In this document: piece after piece, positions 15,222-22,481 of the stretch
How the letters are laid out: every line of letters begins with the position of its first letter
How positions within the stretch are numbered: the first letter of the stretch is position 1
Source: a virus
IMG/VR virus record: IMGVR_UViG_3300028196_001335
Coordinates: 1-33,965 of that record
DNA: 33,965 nt
Direction: 5' to 3' (one strand)
Program-made: the position numbers and the translations under genes
The notes under the pieces: generated by a model
What the model saw: only the letters and a program-made list of their open reading frames with translations
Told to the model about the DNA's origin: nothing
Databases searched by the model: none

Positions 15222-16023
15222 TCCGAGATTTATTGCAGCAATGGATCACAGTGGTGGTTCAACAGGTGGTGTACTAGAACGTTATGGACGTGAGTATACA
15301 GAAGATAACAAAATGGATCGTGTACACGAAATGCGTATGCGTATGGTTAACTCACCAGACTTCAACGATGAAAACATTTGGGCGGCAATCCTCTACCAAG
15401 ACACAGTCGCCCGTGGCATGGTTAACGTCTTGGATGAAAAAGGTATTGACACGTTCCTAAAGATTGACAGCGGCTGTGATGAGGACGGAACACTCAAACA
15501 GTTTCCAGTAAAGCAGATGTTGGAGTGGGCTACAAACGGTATTGGTCCTAAAATTTACGGCACTAAGATGCGTAGCATTGTTAAAGGTGTAAGCATGGTA
15601 CATCCTGTACTCAAACAACAGTTTACACTTGCTCGTACTATTTGGGACTACGGTCTTGTGCCAATCATTGAGCCCGAAGTACCTATCGACAATCCTATTA
15701 AAGCTAAAGTTGAATCAGCTCTTATGTTTCATTTACAAGAGTTCTTGGACGAGTTTCCAGGTAAATGTATTCTTAAACTAACACCGCCAGAAGTACCCAA
15801 CTTGTATCACAATCTCACAGTGTTTCCTAATGTAGAACGTGTTGTGTTCCTAAGTGGCGGATATACTACAGCAGAAGCATGTCGTAGGCTCGGACTTAAT
15901 GACGATGTAACTGCTAGTTTTTCAAGAGCATTGAGTGAAGGCTTAACTTATAGCTTGACAGATGCAGAGTTTGATGCTAAAATAAAGAATAATATTAAAC
16001 AAATTACTGAGGCTAGTTCATGA
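15214..16023 (+). CDS. fda: fructose-bisphosphate aldolase, class I (S. aureus Fda type)
   Basis: 269 residues from ATG 15214, with ribosome site gggagaga. It follows the staphylococcal class I aldolase along its whole length: FIAAMDHSGGSTGGVLERYG at the start, FGTKMRS-type IYGTKMRSI, the GLVPIIEPEV strand, LKLTPPEVPNLY with the expected Schiff-base lysine region, and VVFLSGGYTTAEA then ASFSRAL near the end. It cleaves or makes fructose 1,6-bisphosphate without metal. It overlaps genes on both sides. In this context it may redirect host sugar phosphates to precursor or energy supply, or feed the sugar-nucleotide genes beside it. Confidence 0.93.
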   Translation: MSDPRFIAAMDHSGGSTGGVLERYGREYTEDNKMDRVHEMRMRMVNSPDFNDENIWAAILYQDTVARGMVNVLDEKGIDTFLKIDSGCDEDGTLKQFPVKQMLEWATNGIGPKIYGTKMRSIVKGVSMVHPVLKQQFTLARTIWDYGLVPIIEPEVPIDNPIKAKVESALMFHLQEFLDEFPGKCILKLTPPEVPNLYHNLTVFPNVERVVFLSGGYTTAEACRRLGLNDDVTASFSRALSEGLTYSLTDAEFDAKIKNNIKQITEASS

Positions 16024-17081
16024 ATACAATTTGGATTATTCCAATCGAACCTATTGATCAACGTTATACTAAACAATGGTATGACAACATTCCACTGACA
16101 TTAAAAGCAACCATTGCAGTGCGTGGACTTGACTACTTTGTGCAGACTATTGACGGAGAAGACTTTAAACCAGATGTGAGAACTGATGGTGCCTTTCTTG
16201 ACTTTGGTGCAACAAACGTATATAAAGCAACACAGGCGGCAGAAGTAAGTCGCATGTTTAGCAATGGTAAAGTTAAAGCTGGCGATAAATTTTTAGTAAC
16301 AGATGCTTGGAACTTTATTATTACACCCATCAAATACATGAGCGACTTGCTGGATATACCAGTTGAGATACACAGTATTTGGCATGCAGGTGCATATGAT
16401 CCTACAGATATACTTGGCTACAAAATGAGTAAGCCCTGGCCCTCACATGTTGAGAAGAGCTGGTATTACAGTAGTGATTACAATTATTATGCAACAAACT
16501 TCCACAAGGATATGTTTTTGCGTAACTTAGACATCCCACTAGAAGACCAAACAAGAGCAATACGTAGCGGACAGCCACATGAACTCATTGTTAAACATCT
16601 AGTAAAATATCAGAATACACCTAAAAAGCGGAGCGTTATGTGGCCGCACAGGTGGAATGATGATAAACAACCAGAGATTGCTTTAGCGTTAGCACAGGAC
16701 TTTGACATGATCATTACACAAAAAATGAATCTTGACAAACAAGCGTACTATGCTACAATGGGAGAAAGTAGAGCAATATTTAGTTGTGCTTTGCATGAAA
16801 ATCTAGGCATTAGTGTTATGGAAGCAGTACTTACTGGAGCCGTACCTATTGTACCAGATCGTGCTAGTTATAGTGAAATGTATTTGCCAGTATTTAAATA
16901 TCCAACTGAATGGACATCTAGTATTGACCAATACAAAAAACATAAAGAAGATTTGGTTGCATTTATATCTGACAGAATGGATAATGCAGACAAATACACG
17001 GAGCAATTAAAACAGCAACAAGATATCTTAATCAAAGATTATTTAAATTGTGATGTAATGATTGAAAATATATTAAAATAA
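16020..17081 (+). CDS. GT-B glycosyltransferase
   Basis: 353 residues, 4-nt overlap with the aldolase gene. The C-terminal half has a GT4-like donor site: FSCALHENLGISVMEAV contains an EX7E motif (Glu260 and Glu268), followed by TGAVPIVPDRASYSEMY. The N-terminal half has a DxW-like VTDAWNF and aromatic segments typical of an acceptor domain. No signal peptide or membrane span. The acceptor could be DNA carrying a modified base, or a phage or host glycan. The setting between dpdA-like and folE genes makes a DNA acceptor worth testing, but this is inference. Confidence 0.8.
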   Translation: MNTIWIIPIEPIDQRYTKQWYDNIPLTLKATIAVRGLDYFVQTIDGEDFKPDVRTDGAFLDFGATNVYKATQAAEVSRMFSNGKVKAGDKFLVTDAWNFIITPIKYMSDLLDIPVEIHSIWHAGAYDPTDILGYKMSKPWPSHVEKSWYYSSDYNYYATNFHKDMFLRNLDIPLEDQTRAIRSGQPHELIVKHLVKYQNTPKKRSVMWPHRWNDDKQPEIALALAQDFDMIITQKMNLDKQAYYATMGESRAIFSCALHENLGISVMEAVLTGAVPIVPDRASYSEMYLPVFKYPTEWTSSIDQYKKHKEDLVAFISDRMDNADKYTEQLKQQQDILIKDYLNCDVMIENILK

Positions 17082-17095
17082 GGAACATAGTATAA

Positions 17096-17782
17096 ATGAA
17101 GACTTCCGGATTAATTAAACAACGCCTTGAAGATAAAGGCATGAGATACTGGGCTGGTGATAATATCAGTGAAGTATTAGAAGAAGGTGACAAACAGCGG
17201 TTAATTGACGAACTTACAACTAAGTTTGAAGATGTACTTGACGGTTTAGTTATCGATCGTAACACAGATCCCAATAGTATGGATACTGGCAGACGTTTAG
17301 CAAAGATGTATATCAAAGAGCTAATGGCTGGACGTTACGATCCAATTCCAAGTGCCACAGCATTTCCTAATCAAGGCGATGACGGTTACAAAGGTATGTT
17401 GGTTGTGCGTAGTGAACTTAAAAGTGTTTGCTCACATCATCATCAGCCAGTAACTGGTATTGCGTATATAGGTATTATTGCGGCAGAGAAATTGATCGGG
17501 CTAAGTAAGTACACTCGTATAGCACAGTGGTGCGCTAGACGTGGTACACTGCAAGAAGAACTTGCAAACGATATTGCTCGTGAAATAATGAACGCAACAG
17601 GCAGTAAGAATGTTGGCGTTTATATCCAAGCAACACATGGCTGTTGCGAAAACAGAGGCATCATGGCTCATAGTAGTTTAACACAAACAACTGTATTGGA
17701 AGGCAGCTTCCATAATGATCCAGGATGTAAACAAGAGTTCTTTGACAACATTAAGTTGCAACAAGAATTCGCACCACGTTAA
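17096..17782 (+). CDS. folE: GTP cyclohydrolase I
   Basis: 228 residues, the usual FolE length. It converts GTP to dihydroneopterin triphosphate, the first step to both folates and 7-deazaguanines. Zinc ligands appear as Cys112 and His115 in SVCSHHHQP and a Cys at 183 or 184 in HGCCENRG. The active-site region PVTGIAYIGII, then KLIGLSKYTRI and RRGTLQEELANDI, is typical. In a window with queE, a dpdA-like gene and a YhhQ-like transporter, the role is most likely preQ0 synthesis. DHFR and ThyA are also encoded, so a folate contribution is possible. Confidence 0.95.
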   Translation: MKTSGLIKQRLEDKGMRYWAGDNISEVLEEGDKQRLIDELTTKFEDVLDGLVIDRNTDPNSMDTGRRLAKMYIKELMAGRYDPIPSATAFPNQGDDGYKGMLVVRSELKSVCSHHHQPVTGIAYIGIIAAEKLIGLSKYTRIAQWCARRGTLQEELANDIAREIMNATGSKNVGVYIQATHGCCENRGIMAHSSLTQTTVLEGSFHNDPGCKQEFFDNIKLQQEFAPR

Positions 17783-17804
17783 TTAAAAACATAAGGAGGA
17801 ACCG

Positions 17805-18416
17805 ATGTTCTCAAGATTATTTAAAGATGTAGATCGTTCAATGTTAATGAAACTTGTACTACTACACGTTGCGGTGATTACAGTTAGTAATGCACTTGTG
17901 GCGATTCCAGTGGAAATCGCAGGTATTAAACTTACCTGGGCAGCTTTCACTTTCCCATTAGTTGTATTAGCAACTGACTTAACGGTACGAATGTTAGGTA
18001 AAAGCATTGCACGTTCAACAATTGTAGCGGCTTATCCGTTGGCAATTATTGGCAGTATTGCAGTTGTAATGCTAGAAGGCGCACCACAGAGTGTAGCTAT
18101 GCGTATTGGACTAGCTAGTGCTACGGCATATGCTATTGGTACTATGCTTGATGTATATGTATTTCAATATTTACGTGAGAATTGGCGTCAGTGGTGGATT
18201 GCACCGGCTGTGTCAACGGTTGCGGCAAACGTTATCGACACATACACATTCTTCTGGGTAGCATTCAATAACTCAGCAGACGAGTATATGGCGGCTAACT
18301 GGATGGAAATTGCAGGATCACAAGTTGTGATTAAAATTGCAGTAGGCTTAATTATCTTCTTACCAGCATATGGTGTATTACTACGCTATATCAATGGTAA
18401 GTTATCCAATGATTAA
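17805..18416 (+). CDS. yhhQ: queuosine-precursor transporter, YhhQ family
   Basis: 203 residues with about six membrane spans. It follows E. coli YhhQ closely: LLHVAVITVSNALVAIPVEI, TWAAFTFPLVVLATDLTVRM with the conserved TDLT, YAIGTMLDVYVF, then APAVSTVAANVIDTYTFFW and a late NWMEIAG. YhhQ imports preQ0 and preQ1 through the inner membrane. The ribosome site aaggagg is strong. It closes the operon that begins at the clamp promoter. The phage may therefore both make and scavenge 7-deazaguanine bases. Confidence 0.93.
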   Translation: MFSRLFKDVDRSMLMKLVLLHVAVITVSNALVAIPVEIAGIKLTWAAFTFPLVVLATDLTVRMLGKSIARSTIVAAYPLAIIGSIAVVMLEGAPQSVAMRIGLASATAYAIGTMLDVYVFQYLRENWRQWWIAPAVSTVAANVIDTYTFFWVAFNNSADEYMAANWMEIAGSQVVIKIAVGLIIFLPAYGVLLRYINGKLSND

Positions 18417-18434
18417 CCATTACTAAACAACCAC

Positions 18435-18479
18435 GGCGGCGAGTGCATCAGTACTCGCCGTCATGCTCTTAATAAGAGC
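18435..18479 (+). terminator. tandem hairpins, possible terminator
   Basis: A 12-bp stem with two G-U pairs and a 4-nt loop (18435-18462, core CGGCGAGT/ACTCGCCG) is followed by a second 6-bp stem GCTCTT/AAGAGC (18465-18479). No T-tract follows, so intrinsic termination may be weak; it could instead protect the 3' end. It lies between yhhQ and a promoter. Confidence 0.5.
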
Positions 18480-18508
18480 TTGACAATCAATATTACACGT
18501 GCTAATAT
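18480..18508 (+). promoter_or_regulatory. sigma70-type promoter
   Basis: TTGACA (18480-18485), 17-bp spacer, TAATAT (18503-18508). It lies 38 nt upstream of the phosphoribosyltransferase gene. A perfect palindrome covers the -10 element (next entry), suggesting control by a repressor. Confidence 0.7.
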
Positions 18509-18515
18509 ATTAGCA
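18500..18515. repeat. 16-bp perfect palindrome over the -10 box (operator candidate)
   Basis: TGCTAATA|TATTAGCA is a perfect dyad with no spacer, centred in the promoter of the phosphoribosyltransferase operon. A dimeric repressor bound here would cover the -10 hexamer. No regulator gene is recognised nearby. AT-rich palindromes can also arise by chance. Confidence 0.45.
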
Positions 18516-18546
18516 TAGATAAAATTAGCAGTAGAGAACCCAACAA

Positions 18547-19056
18547 ATGGATACACCTAAAAAATATTATAATTGGGGAGATGTAGAAAGAGCAGCTCAA
18601 TCAATTATTATGCAAATGTACAAAGACGAATGGCGACCAGATTATATTGTGGGACTTACACGTGGTGGATTACCACTGGCAGTCCTAATTAGTCACATGG
18701 CAAGTATTCGTATGGAAACACTTAAAGTAAAATTAAGAGACCTAGACGATAATGAAGATGGTTGCGAAAGTAACTGTTGGATGGCAGAAGATGCATTTGG
18801 TTACAATAAAGAACCAATGAATATTCTTATTGTAGACGACATTAATGATACTGGCGCCACATTTGACTGGATTACCAGAGACTGGCCTGCAGGATGTTTG
18901 CCTCAGGATCCTAAATGGGATAATGTATTTGGTAAAAATGTTCGATTTGCTGCGATGACAGAAAATCTTAGCAGTAACTTTGAACTAGTGAAATACCATT
19001 GGGACGAAGTTAACAAAGCAGAAGAGGACGTATGGTTAGTATACCCATACGAATAA
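18547..19056 (+). CDS. phosphoribosyltransferase (PRTase type I)
   Basis: 169 residues. The PRPP-binding loop is ILIVDDINDTGATF with Asp97/Asp98 and the Thr102-Gly103-Ala104-Thr105 phosphate contact, and an earlier PDYIVGLTRGGLPLAV strand-loop matches the PPi loop of xanthine/hypoxanthine PRTases. It converts a base (or works in the reverse direction) with PRPP; substrate not readable, though purine is likely. First gene after its own promoter. A second, smaller PRTase lies at 23463-23870. Confidence 0.88.
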   Translation: MDTPKKYYNWGDVERAAQSIIMQMYKDEWRPDYIVGLTRGGLPLAVLISHMASIRMETLKVKLRDLDDNEDGCESNCWMAEDAFGYNKEPMNILIVDDINDTGATFDWITRDWPAGCLPQDPKWDNVFGKNVRFAAMTENLSSNFELVKYHWDEVNKAEEDVWLVYPYE

Positions 19057-19059
19057 AAA

Positions 19060-19299
19060 ATGGCTGACATTCTTAAATTTGAGGCACGTGAAAAAGTATA
19101 TCAACTTAGTTTTACCACTCCACCACAAATACGAATGAAAAAACAAAAGGGTTGTGATATTGCACTTGAGCTATCAAAAGACCCAAATGATCAATTAGGA
19201 TACGGAACTGCTTGGGTTCCAGCAAAAACAAGAACACAAGCAAGACGTAAGCTAATGGATCTACTTAATGCAAACACAATAAAGTTCATGGAGAATTAA
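19060..19299 (+). CDS. small hypothetical protein
   Basis: 79 residues, ATG 3 nt after the previous stop. Basic and probably alpha/beta, with LSFTTPPQIRMKKQKG and AKTRTQARRKLMDLLNAN. No domain recognised. It is sandwiched between the phosphoribosyltransferase and a highly acidic protein in one tight unit. Confidence 0.7.
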   Translation: MADILKFEAREKVYQLSFTTPPQIRMKKQKGCDIALELSKDPNDQLGYGTAWVPAKTRTQARRKLMDLLNANTIKFMEN

Positions 19300-20055
19300 A
19301 TGAGTAAATTTTTATACAGAGTTGATGGCGGTCGTTATGGCGGCGAATTAGCAATTGGTAAAGTAACAGCGGAATTTGTACGCTACTGGCAAGATAAAGA
19401 TCAGGATGATTTAGTATCCCACATTGTTGGTATGGATTGGGAAGATAGTGAAGATGTTGATCCCAATAGTCCAGCCCCGTATGAAGATATGGATTACTGG
19501 AATAACTGGTATGAATGTGATGACTATGAACACGAAAATGGTTACTATGCTGACTGTAAATTTAGTGTACATGATGTTTCAGGCAATGACCCAGAAAGTG
19601 AAGAAGCGCAGGAATGGGACGAAGATGCTATTGATGTAGAACCTACATACTTAATGAGTAGAGAATGTTATGCAGATAAAGAAGAGCCAGAAGACTTAGA
19701 AGGCTATACTCCTGTATTGTGTTTCCACAGTGGTGAGAAAGGCGGCTTTGGACAATGGTTTATTGAAACAGACGAACCGTTTGATCCTAAAAAATTAGCA
19801 TTCACACAAGTAGAAACAGATTTATGTGAACTGGTTGATGGCATGTACTATGATAAACAACATTTGGAAACTGTTTATGATCACATGGACTCAACTGGCA
19901 AAGGCTACTATGCATATGTGGGTTGGCTCAAAGACGAATGGTGGGATTCACAAGACAAGTATACTGAAGAAAACTGGAAAGATATATGGGCCGACTATGA
20001 TGATAATTTGGAATGGGAAGCAAAGCAAGAAGTAGAAAACGACATTGCAGATTAA
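19300..20055 (+). CDS. highly acidic hypothetical protein
   Basis: 251 residues. By hand count about 69 Asp/Glu against about 18 Lys/Arg, so a strongly negative protein. The start FLYRVDGGRYGGELAIGKV looks folded (beta-rich). A long acidic aromatic region follows (WEDSEDVD, YEDMDYWNNWYECDDYEHEN), and LCFHSGEKGGFGQWFIETDE appears mid-protein. No enzyme motif. Acidic phage proteins sometimes mimic DNA and block restriction or other host nucleases, but nothing here proves that; related proteins of unknown role occur in cyanophages. Confidence 0.8.
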   Translation: MSKFLYRVDGGRYGGELAIGKVTAEFVRYWQDKDQDDLVSHIVGMDWEDSEDVDPNSPAPYEDMDYWNNWYECDDYEHENGYYADCKFSVHDVSGNDPESEEAQEWDEDAIDVEPTYLMSRECYADKEEPEDLEGYTPVLCFHSGEKGGFGQWFIETDEPFDPKKLAFTQVETDLCELVDGMYYDKQHLETVYDHMDSTGKGYYAYVGWLKDEWWDSQDKYTEENWKDIWADYDDNLEWEAKQEVENDIAD

Positions 20056-20200
20056 TGGGTGTTGTAAAAATCCAGAATCCGCACATCATACAGAAATTGT
20101 AACTGTGCAAAAACACACATTTGAAGTGCTTATAGCATACTGTAAACATTGTGGTAGTCTTAAAAGTACTTCAAATGTCAAACAAATAAAAGGTAAATAA
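20045..20200 (+). CDS. small Cys-rich putative zinc-binding protein
   Basis: A 51-residue frame from TTG 20045, overlapping the upstream gene end; an ATT at 20051 is an alternative start. It contains NGCCKNPESAHH and, after a beta-like segment, AYCKHCGSLKS, giving CC...CxxC pairs of a zinc ribbon. It fills what would otherwise be a 149-nt gap. No ribosome site is evident and no ATG exists in frame, so the start is uncertain. Confidence 0.5.
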   Translation: MQINGCCKNPESAHHTEIVTVQKHTFEVLIAYCKHCGSLKSTSNVKQIKGK

Positions 20201-20204
20201 TATT

Positions 20205-20378
20205 ATGCATTATCAGGTTATATACACACCAAGAGTGATGGACGAAATAGTCGTTGCATCATTTCCAACATATAAAGAAGCTGACAAACATTTAGCTAAA
20301 ATCAAAGCTCGTTCCAGTAAAGCATATGCACACCATTACATCCGAATGCATGATGCCGAGGTGCAGGAAGTTGAGTAA
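20205..20378 (+). CDS. small hypothetical protein
   Basis: 57 residues from ATG 20205, preceded by aaaggta. It has a beta-alpha pattern (YQVIYTPRVMDEIVVASF, then YKEADKHLAKIKARS) and an acidic end (HDAEVQEVE). Such a fold-sized domain of alternating strand and helix is seen in many small phage proteins. It is close-packed with neighbours on both sides. Function unknown. Confidence 0.65.
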   Translation: MHYQVIYTPRVMDEIVVASFPTYKEADKHLAKIKARSSKAYAHHYIRMHDAEVQEVE

Positions 20379-20628
20379 TAAAGCAGAACAAAAACTAATA
20401 CTAATCACCGACTTTATTGAACAGAAGCTACGCAAAGAACAAGAACTTGAATTTTATATAAAAGAACTTAATGAACTCAATCGTAAAATTGGATTCTTAC
20501 GTGCTGAAGTTGATTTAACAAACACTATCATTGACATGATAAAACGAGAACAAGTTTATGATGTTGAAGAAAATATGATAGAAAACAATAGTGATAAACT
20601 CATAGGACCAGCGAGAGATGCAAAGTAG
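20371..20628 (+). CDS. helical hypothetical protein (coiled coil)
   Basis: 85 residues if the TTG at 20371 is the start, giving MSNKAEQKLILITDFIEQ. This matches the typical start of related cyanophage proteins as I recall them. In-frame ATGs at 20326 and 20350 would add residues but overlap the upstream gene more. Predicted long helices with LRKEQELEFYIKELNELNRK and RAEVDLTNTIIDMIKREQ. Function unknown. Confidence 0.6.
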   Translation: MSNKAEQKLILITDFIEQKLRKEQELEFYIKELNELNRKIGFLRAEVDLTNTIIDMIKREQVYDVEENMIENNSDKLIGPARDAK

Positions 20629-21121
20629 AGTAGAAAAGTTTAAAACAACACTGGATAACTTTTTTAAATGGGTCAAAGTAACAGAGCTAGTTGAACTTGA
20701 AGACATTGATGTTAGTGAAGATCCAGTAAGGCCTGAACTTGACGTAGAGTGGCGCACAAGTTATGGACGTAAAATATACGGTCTAAAATACGAAGACGAG
20801 ATTGAGGGTATAATTTGTATTGCATACACTAATGATGTACCTTCAAGTGTTAAAGAGCTAGACTTAATGAGTCAGAACGCACACTTTAAAAAGGATGCTG
20901 ACACAGCAATTGCCTATACAGTATGGAGTCGTAAACGTGGTGCTGGCAAAGAGATTATAGGTAAGGTTGGCGAAATGATGCGGCAAAATCCAGACATATC
21001 AAAACTAGTAACACTGTCACCTTTGACACCAATGGCTACACATTTTCATATACGTAATGGTGCCAAGCAAATTGGCATCAACAACACTACACAAAATTTT
21101 GAATACAAGGTATCAGAATGA
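20618..21121 (+). CDS. GNAT-fold protein with malonyl-CoA-decarboxylase-like end
   Basis: 167 residues, 11-nt overlap with the gene before and 4-nt with the gene after. The C-terminal half reads as a GNAT domain: AYTVWSRKRGAGKEIIGKV resembles the acetyl-CoA loop and helix. SKLVTLSPLTPMATHFHIRNGAKQIG then resembles the end of malonyl-CoA decarboxylase, whose catalytic domain is also GNAT-fold (VTLSP and FHxRNGA). Size excludes a full MCD. Probably an acyl-CoA-using transferase of unknown target. Confidence 0.6.
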   Translation: MQSRVEKFKTTLDNFFKWVKVTELVELEDIDVSEDPVRPELDVEWRTSYGRKIYGLKYEDEIEGIICIAYTNDVPSSVKELDLMSQNAHFKKDADTAIAYTVWSRKRGAGKEIIGKVGEMMRQNPDISKLVTLSPLTPMATHFHIRNGAKQIGINNTTQNFEYKVSE

Positions 21122-21522
21122 TTGTAGGATTTACTGCATCAGCGTTTGATTTATTACATGCAGGACATGTACAAATGTTGCGTGAAGCCAAAGAGCAGTG
21201 CGACTATCTTATGGTTGGACTACAAACTGATCCAACATTAGATAGAACTGATAAGAATCCTCCTGTGCAAACTATTGTGGAAAGATATACTCAGCTTAAA
21301 GGTATTGAGTATGTGGACGAAATTATACCATATGGTACTGAGCAAGATCTAGAAGATATCTTGACAATGTACCATATACATGTTAGAATAATTGGAGAAG
21401 AATATAGAGATGGCGAGTTTACTGGCAAGGATATATGCAACAGACTTGGAATAGATATATACTTCAATAAACGTAATCATAGATTTAGCACAAGCGATCT
21501 AAGAAAAAGGGTATGTGATTAA
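21118..21522 (+). CDS. glycerol-3-phosphate cytidylyltransferase-like nucleotidyltransferase
   Basis: 134 residues, the TagD size. GFTASAFDLLHAGHVQML carries the HxGH nucleotide-binding motif, and the closing RNHRFSTSDLRKRV is the RxxxSTS(x)LR motif with which this family contacts the triphosphate. It transfers CMP from CTP to an alcohol phosphate such as glycerol 3-phosphate. It overlaps the GNAT-fold gene by 4 nt. Not obviously linked to deazaguanine; teichoic- or lipid-like headgroup activation is possible. Similar genes occur in other marine phages. Confidence 0.85.
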   Translation: MIVGFTASAFDLLHAGHVQMLREAKEQCDYLMVGLQTDPTLDRTDKNPPVQTIVERYTQLKGIEYVDEIIPYGTEQDLEDILTMYHIHVRIIGEEYRDGEFTGKDICNRLGIDIYFNKRNHRFSTSDLRKRVCD

Positions 21523-21953
21523 TGTATAGGGTAACGGCTTGGTTCAAAGACCGTAAAGTATCACAAGAGTTTCATGACGTTAACGATGCAATAGAGTATC
21601 GTGATGATGTTGATGCTCACTATCCTACAAAGGTAATATTTAGAAAGGTAATATCAATGAGAGAATGGGTATATAATTGTTGGAACGTAGTAATGGATCA
21701 TGAAAAGAATCCACTGAGTAGTATTCCAGACTTCAGCACACGACATATGATCATGCAGGTACTAGCATGGATGTGGTGTATTGTATTTGCTATCATCGTA
21801 GGTAGCATGTGGGCAGGAATTTTTAGTATGATGCTACACGCACTACTATTAGCCGCAATTGCAGTAACAGTAGCAACATTCGAAACAGCAAAACGTAAGC
21901 CGCAAGTTTTCGGCGGATATAATGGGCGTGGTGCTGGCGGAGAACACGAATGA
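21522..21953 (+). CDS. two-span membrane protein with N-terminal soluble segment
   Basis: 143 residues, 1-nt overlap upstream. Residues 1-45 form a small alpha/beta segment (RVTAWFKDRKVSQEFHDVND). A second internal Met begins MREWVYNCWNVVMDHEKNP and leads to two spans (VLAWMWCIVFAIIVGSMWAG and HALLLAAIAVTVATFETA), ending GGYNGRGAGGEHE. I recall the second part alone in cyanophages, so this may be a fusion or carry an internal start at 21657. Function unknown. Confidence 0.75.
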   Translation: MYRVTAWFKDRKVSQEFHDVNDAIEYRDDVDAHYPTKVIFRKVISMREWVYNCWNVVMDHEKNPLSSIPDFSTRHMIMQVLAWMWCIVFAIIVGSMWAGIFSMMLHALLLAAIAVTVATFETAKRKPQVFGGYNGRGAGGEHE

Positions 21954-22090
21954 GCAATCCAAACGAAGCAGGTGACAACAAAGGTGCTATACTAGCATTT
22001 TTAATTATTGCATTTATAATGATTGGTACGCCTGTTATTATAGGAACTACAATGGGTTGGTTTAACCTATTTGGTATACTAGGTCTATGA
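21950..22090 (+). CDS. tiny single-span membrane protein
   Basis: 46 residues, with ATGA overlap at its start and a 4-nt overlap at its end. A polar N-terminus (SNPNEAGDNKG) is followed by a hydrophobic segment AILAFLIIAFIMIGTPVII and a Gly/Phe-rich tail. Coupling to both neighbours supports translation. Function unknown. Confidence 0.65.
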   Translation: MSNPNEAGDNKGAILAFLIIAFIMIGTPVIIGTTMGWFNLFGILGL

Positions 22091-22245
22091 GCAAAAAGAC
22101 GTGCGATGCGTTTTTCTGCACTAAACAAACGCCAACAAAGTATCGTTACTGCTATGATTGTGCCAAAAGCAAAGGCCTAATTGGCGGTACGAATTGGTTT
22201 GGTTGGATTGTATTGTTTATAATTTTATTAGGAATATTTGGATGA
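22087..22245 (+). CDS. small zinc-ribbon membrane protein
   Basis: 52 residues, overlapping both neighbours by 4 nt. CDAFFCTKQ and YCYDCAKSKG provide two CxxC-like pairs, followed by a C-terminal membrane segment (WFGWIVLFIILLGIFG). A small cytoplasmic zinc knuckle anchored to the membrane is the likely layout. No function known. Confidence 0.65.
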   Translation: MSKKTCDAFFCTKQTPTKYRYCYDCAKSKGLIGGTNWFGWIVLFIILLGIFG

Positions 22246-22427
22246 AATATACACAAACAGGAGAAAACAGTTGGACACTGGAAGTACAGGAAAACGGTAA
22301 GACCAAAGAACTGTTTTTAGAGTTTCCACCCGATGCACTCAATCAAGTTGGTTGGGACATTGGCGACACATTAATTTGGGAAGAACTTGATCATGGTGCA
22401 TGGAGTGTACGAAAGAAAACTGATTGA
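22242..22427 (+). CDS. small AbrB-like conserved protein
   Basis: 61 residues starting at ATG 22242 (4-nt overlap with the previous gene). It has ELFLEFPPDALNQVGWDIGD and LIWEELDHGAWSVRKK, a swapped-hairpin-like pattern (strand, PPxxLxxxGWxxGDxL, strand) resembling AbrB/MazE-type domains. Such proteins occur in cyanophages without assigned role; it could bind DNA. Last gene before the queE promoter. Confidence 0.65.
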   Translation: MKYTQTGENSWTLEVQENGKTKELFLEFPPDALNQVGWDIGDTLIWEELDHGAWSVRKKTD

Positions 22428-22452
22428 CTTTTGGTCTAAATACATGTATTAT
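22424..22452 (+). promoter_or_regulatory. sigma70-type promoter of queE
   Basis: TTGACT (22424-22429), 17-bp spacer, TATTAT (22447-22452), 30 nt upstream of the queE ATG. The spacer and -10 share GGTCTAAATA and CATGTAT with the clamp promoter at 11651-11678, suggesting the two are regulated alike. The -35 overlaps the upstream gene's stop. Confidence 0.7.
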
Positions 22453-22481
22453 AAAGCAAATATAGAAGTAAAGGTAAGTTA

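Noticed and set aside
18417-18546. Riboswitch (preQ1) upstream of the phosphoribosyltransferase
   Set aside because: The region holds tandem hairpins and a promoter; no preQ1 aptamer-like pseudoknot with an A-rich tail was seen, and the transporter lies upstream rather than downstream.
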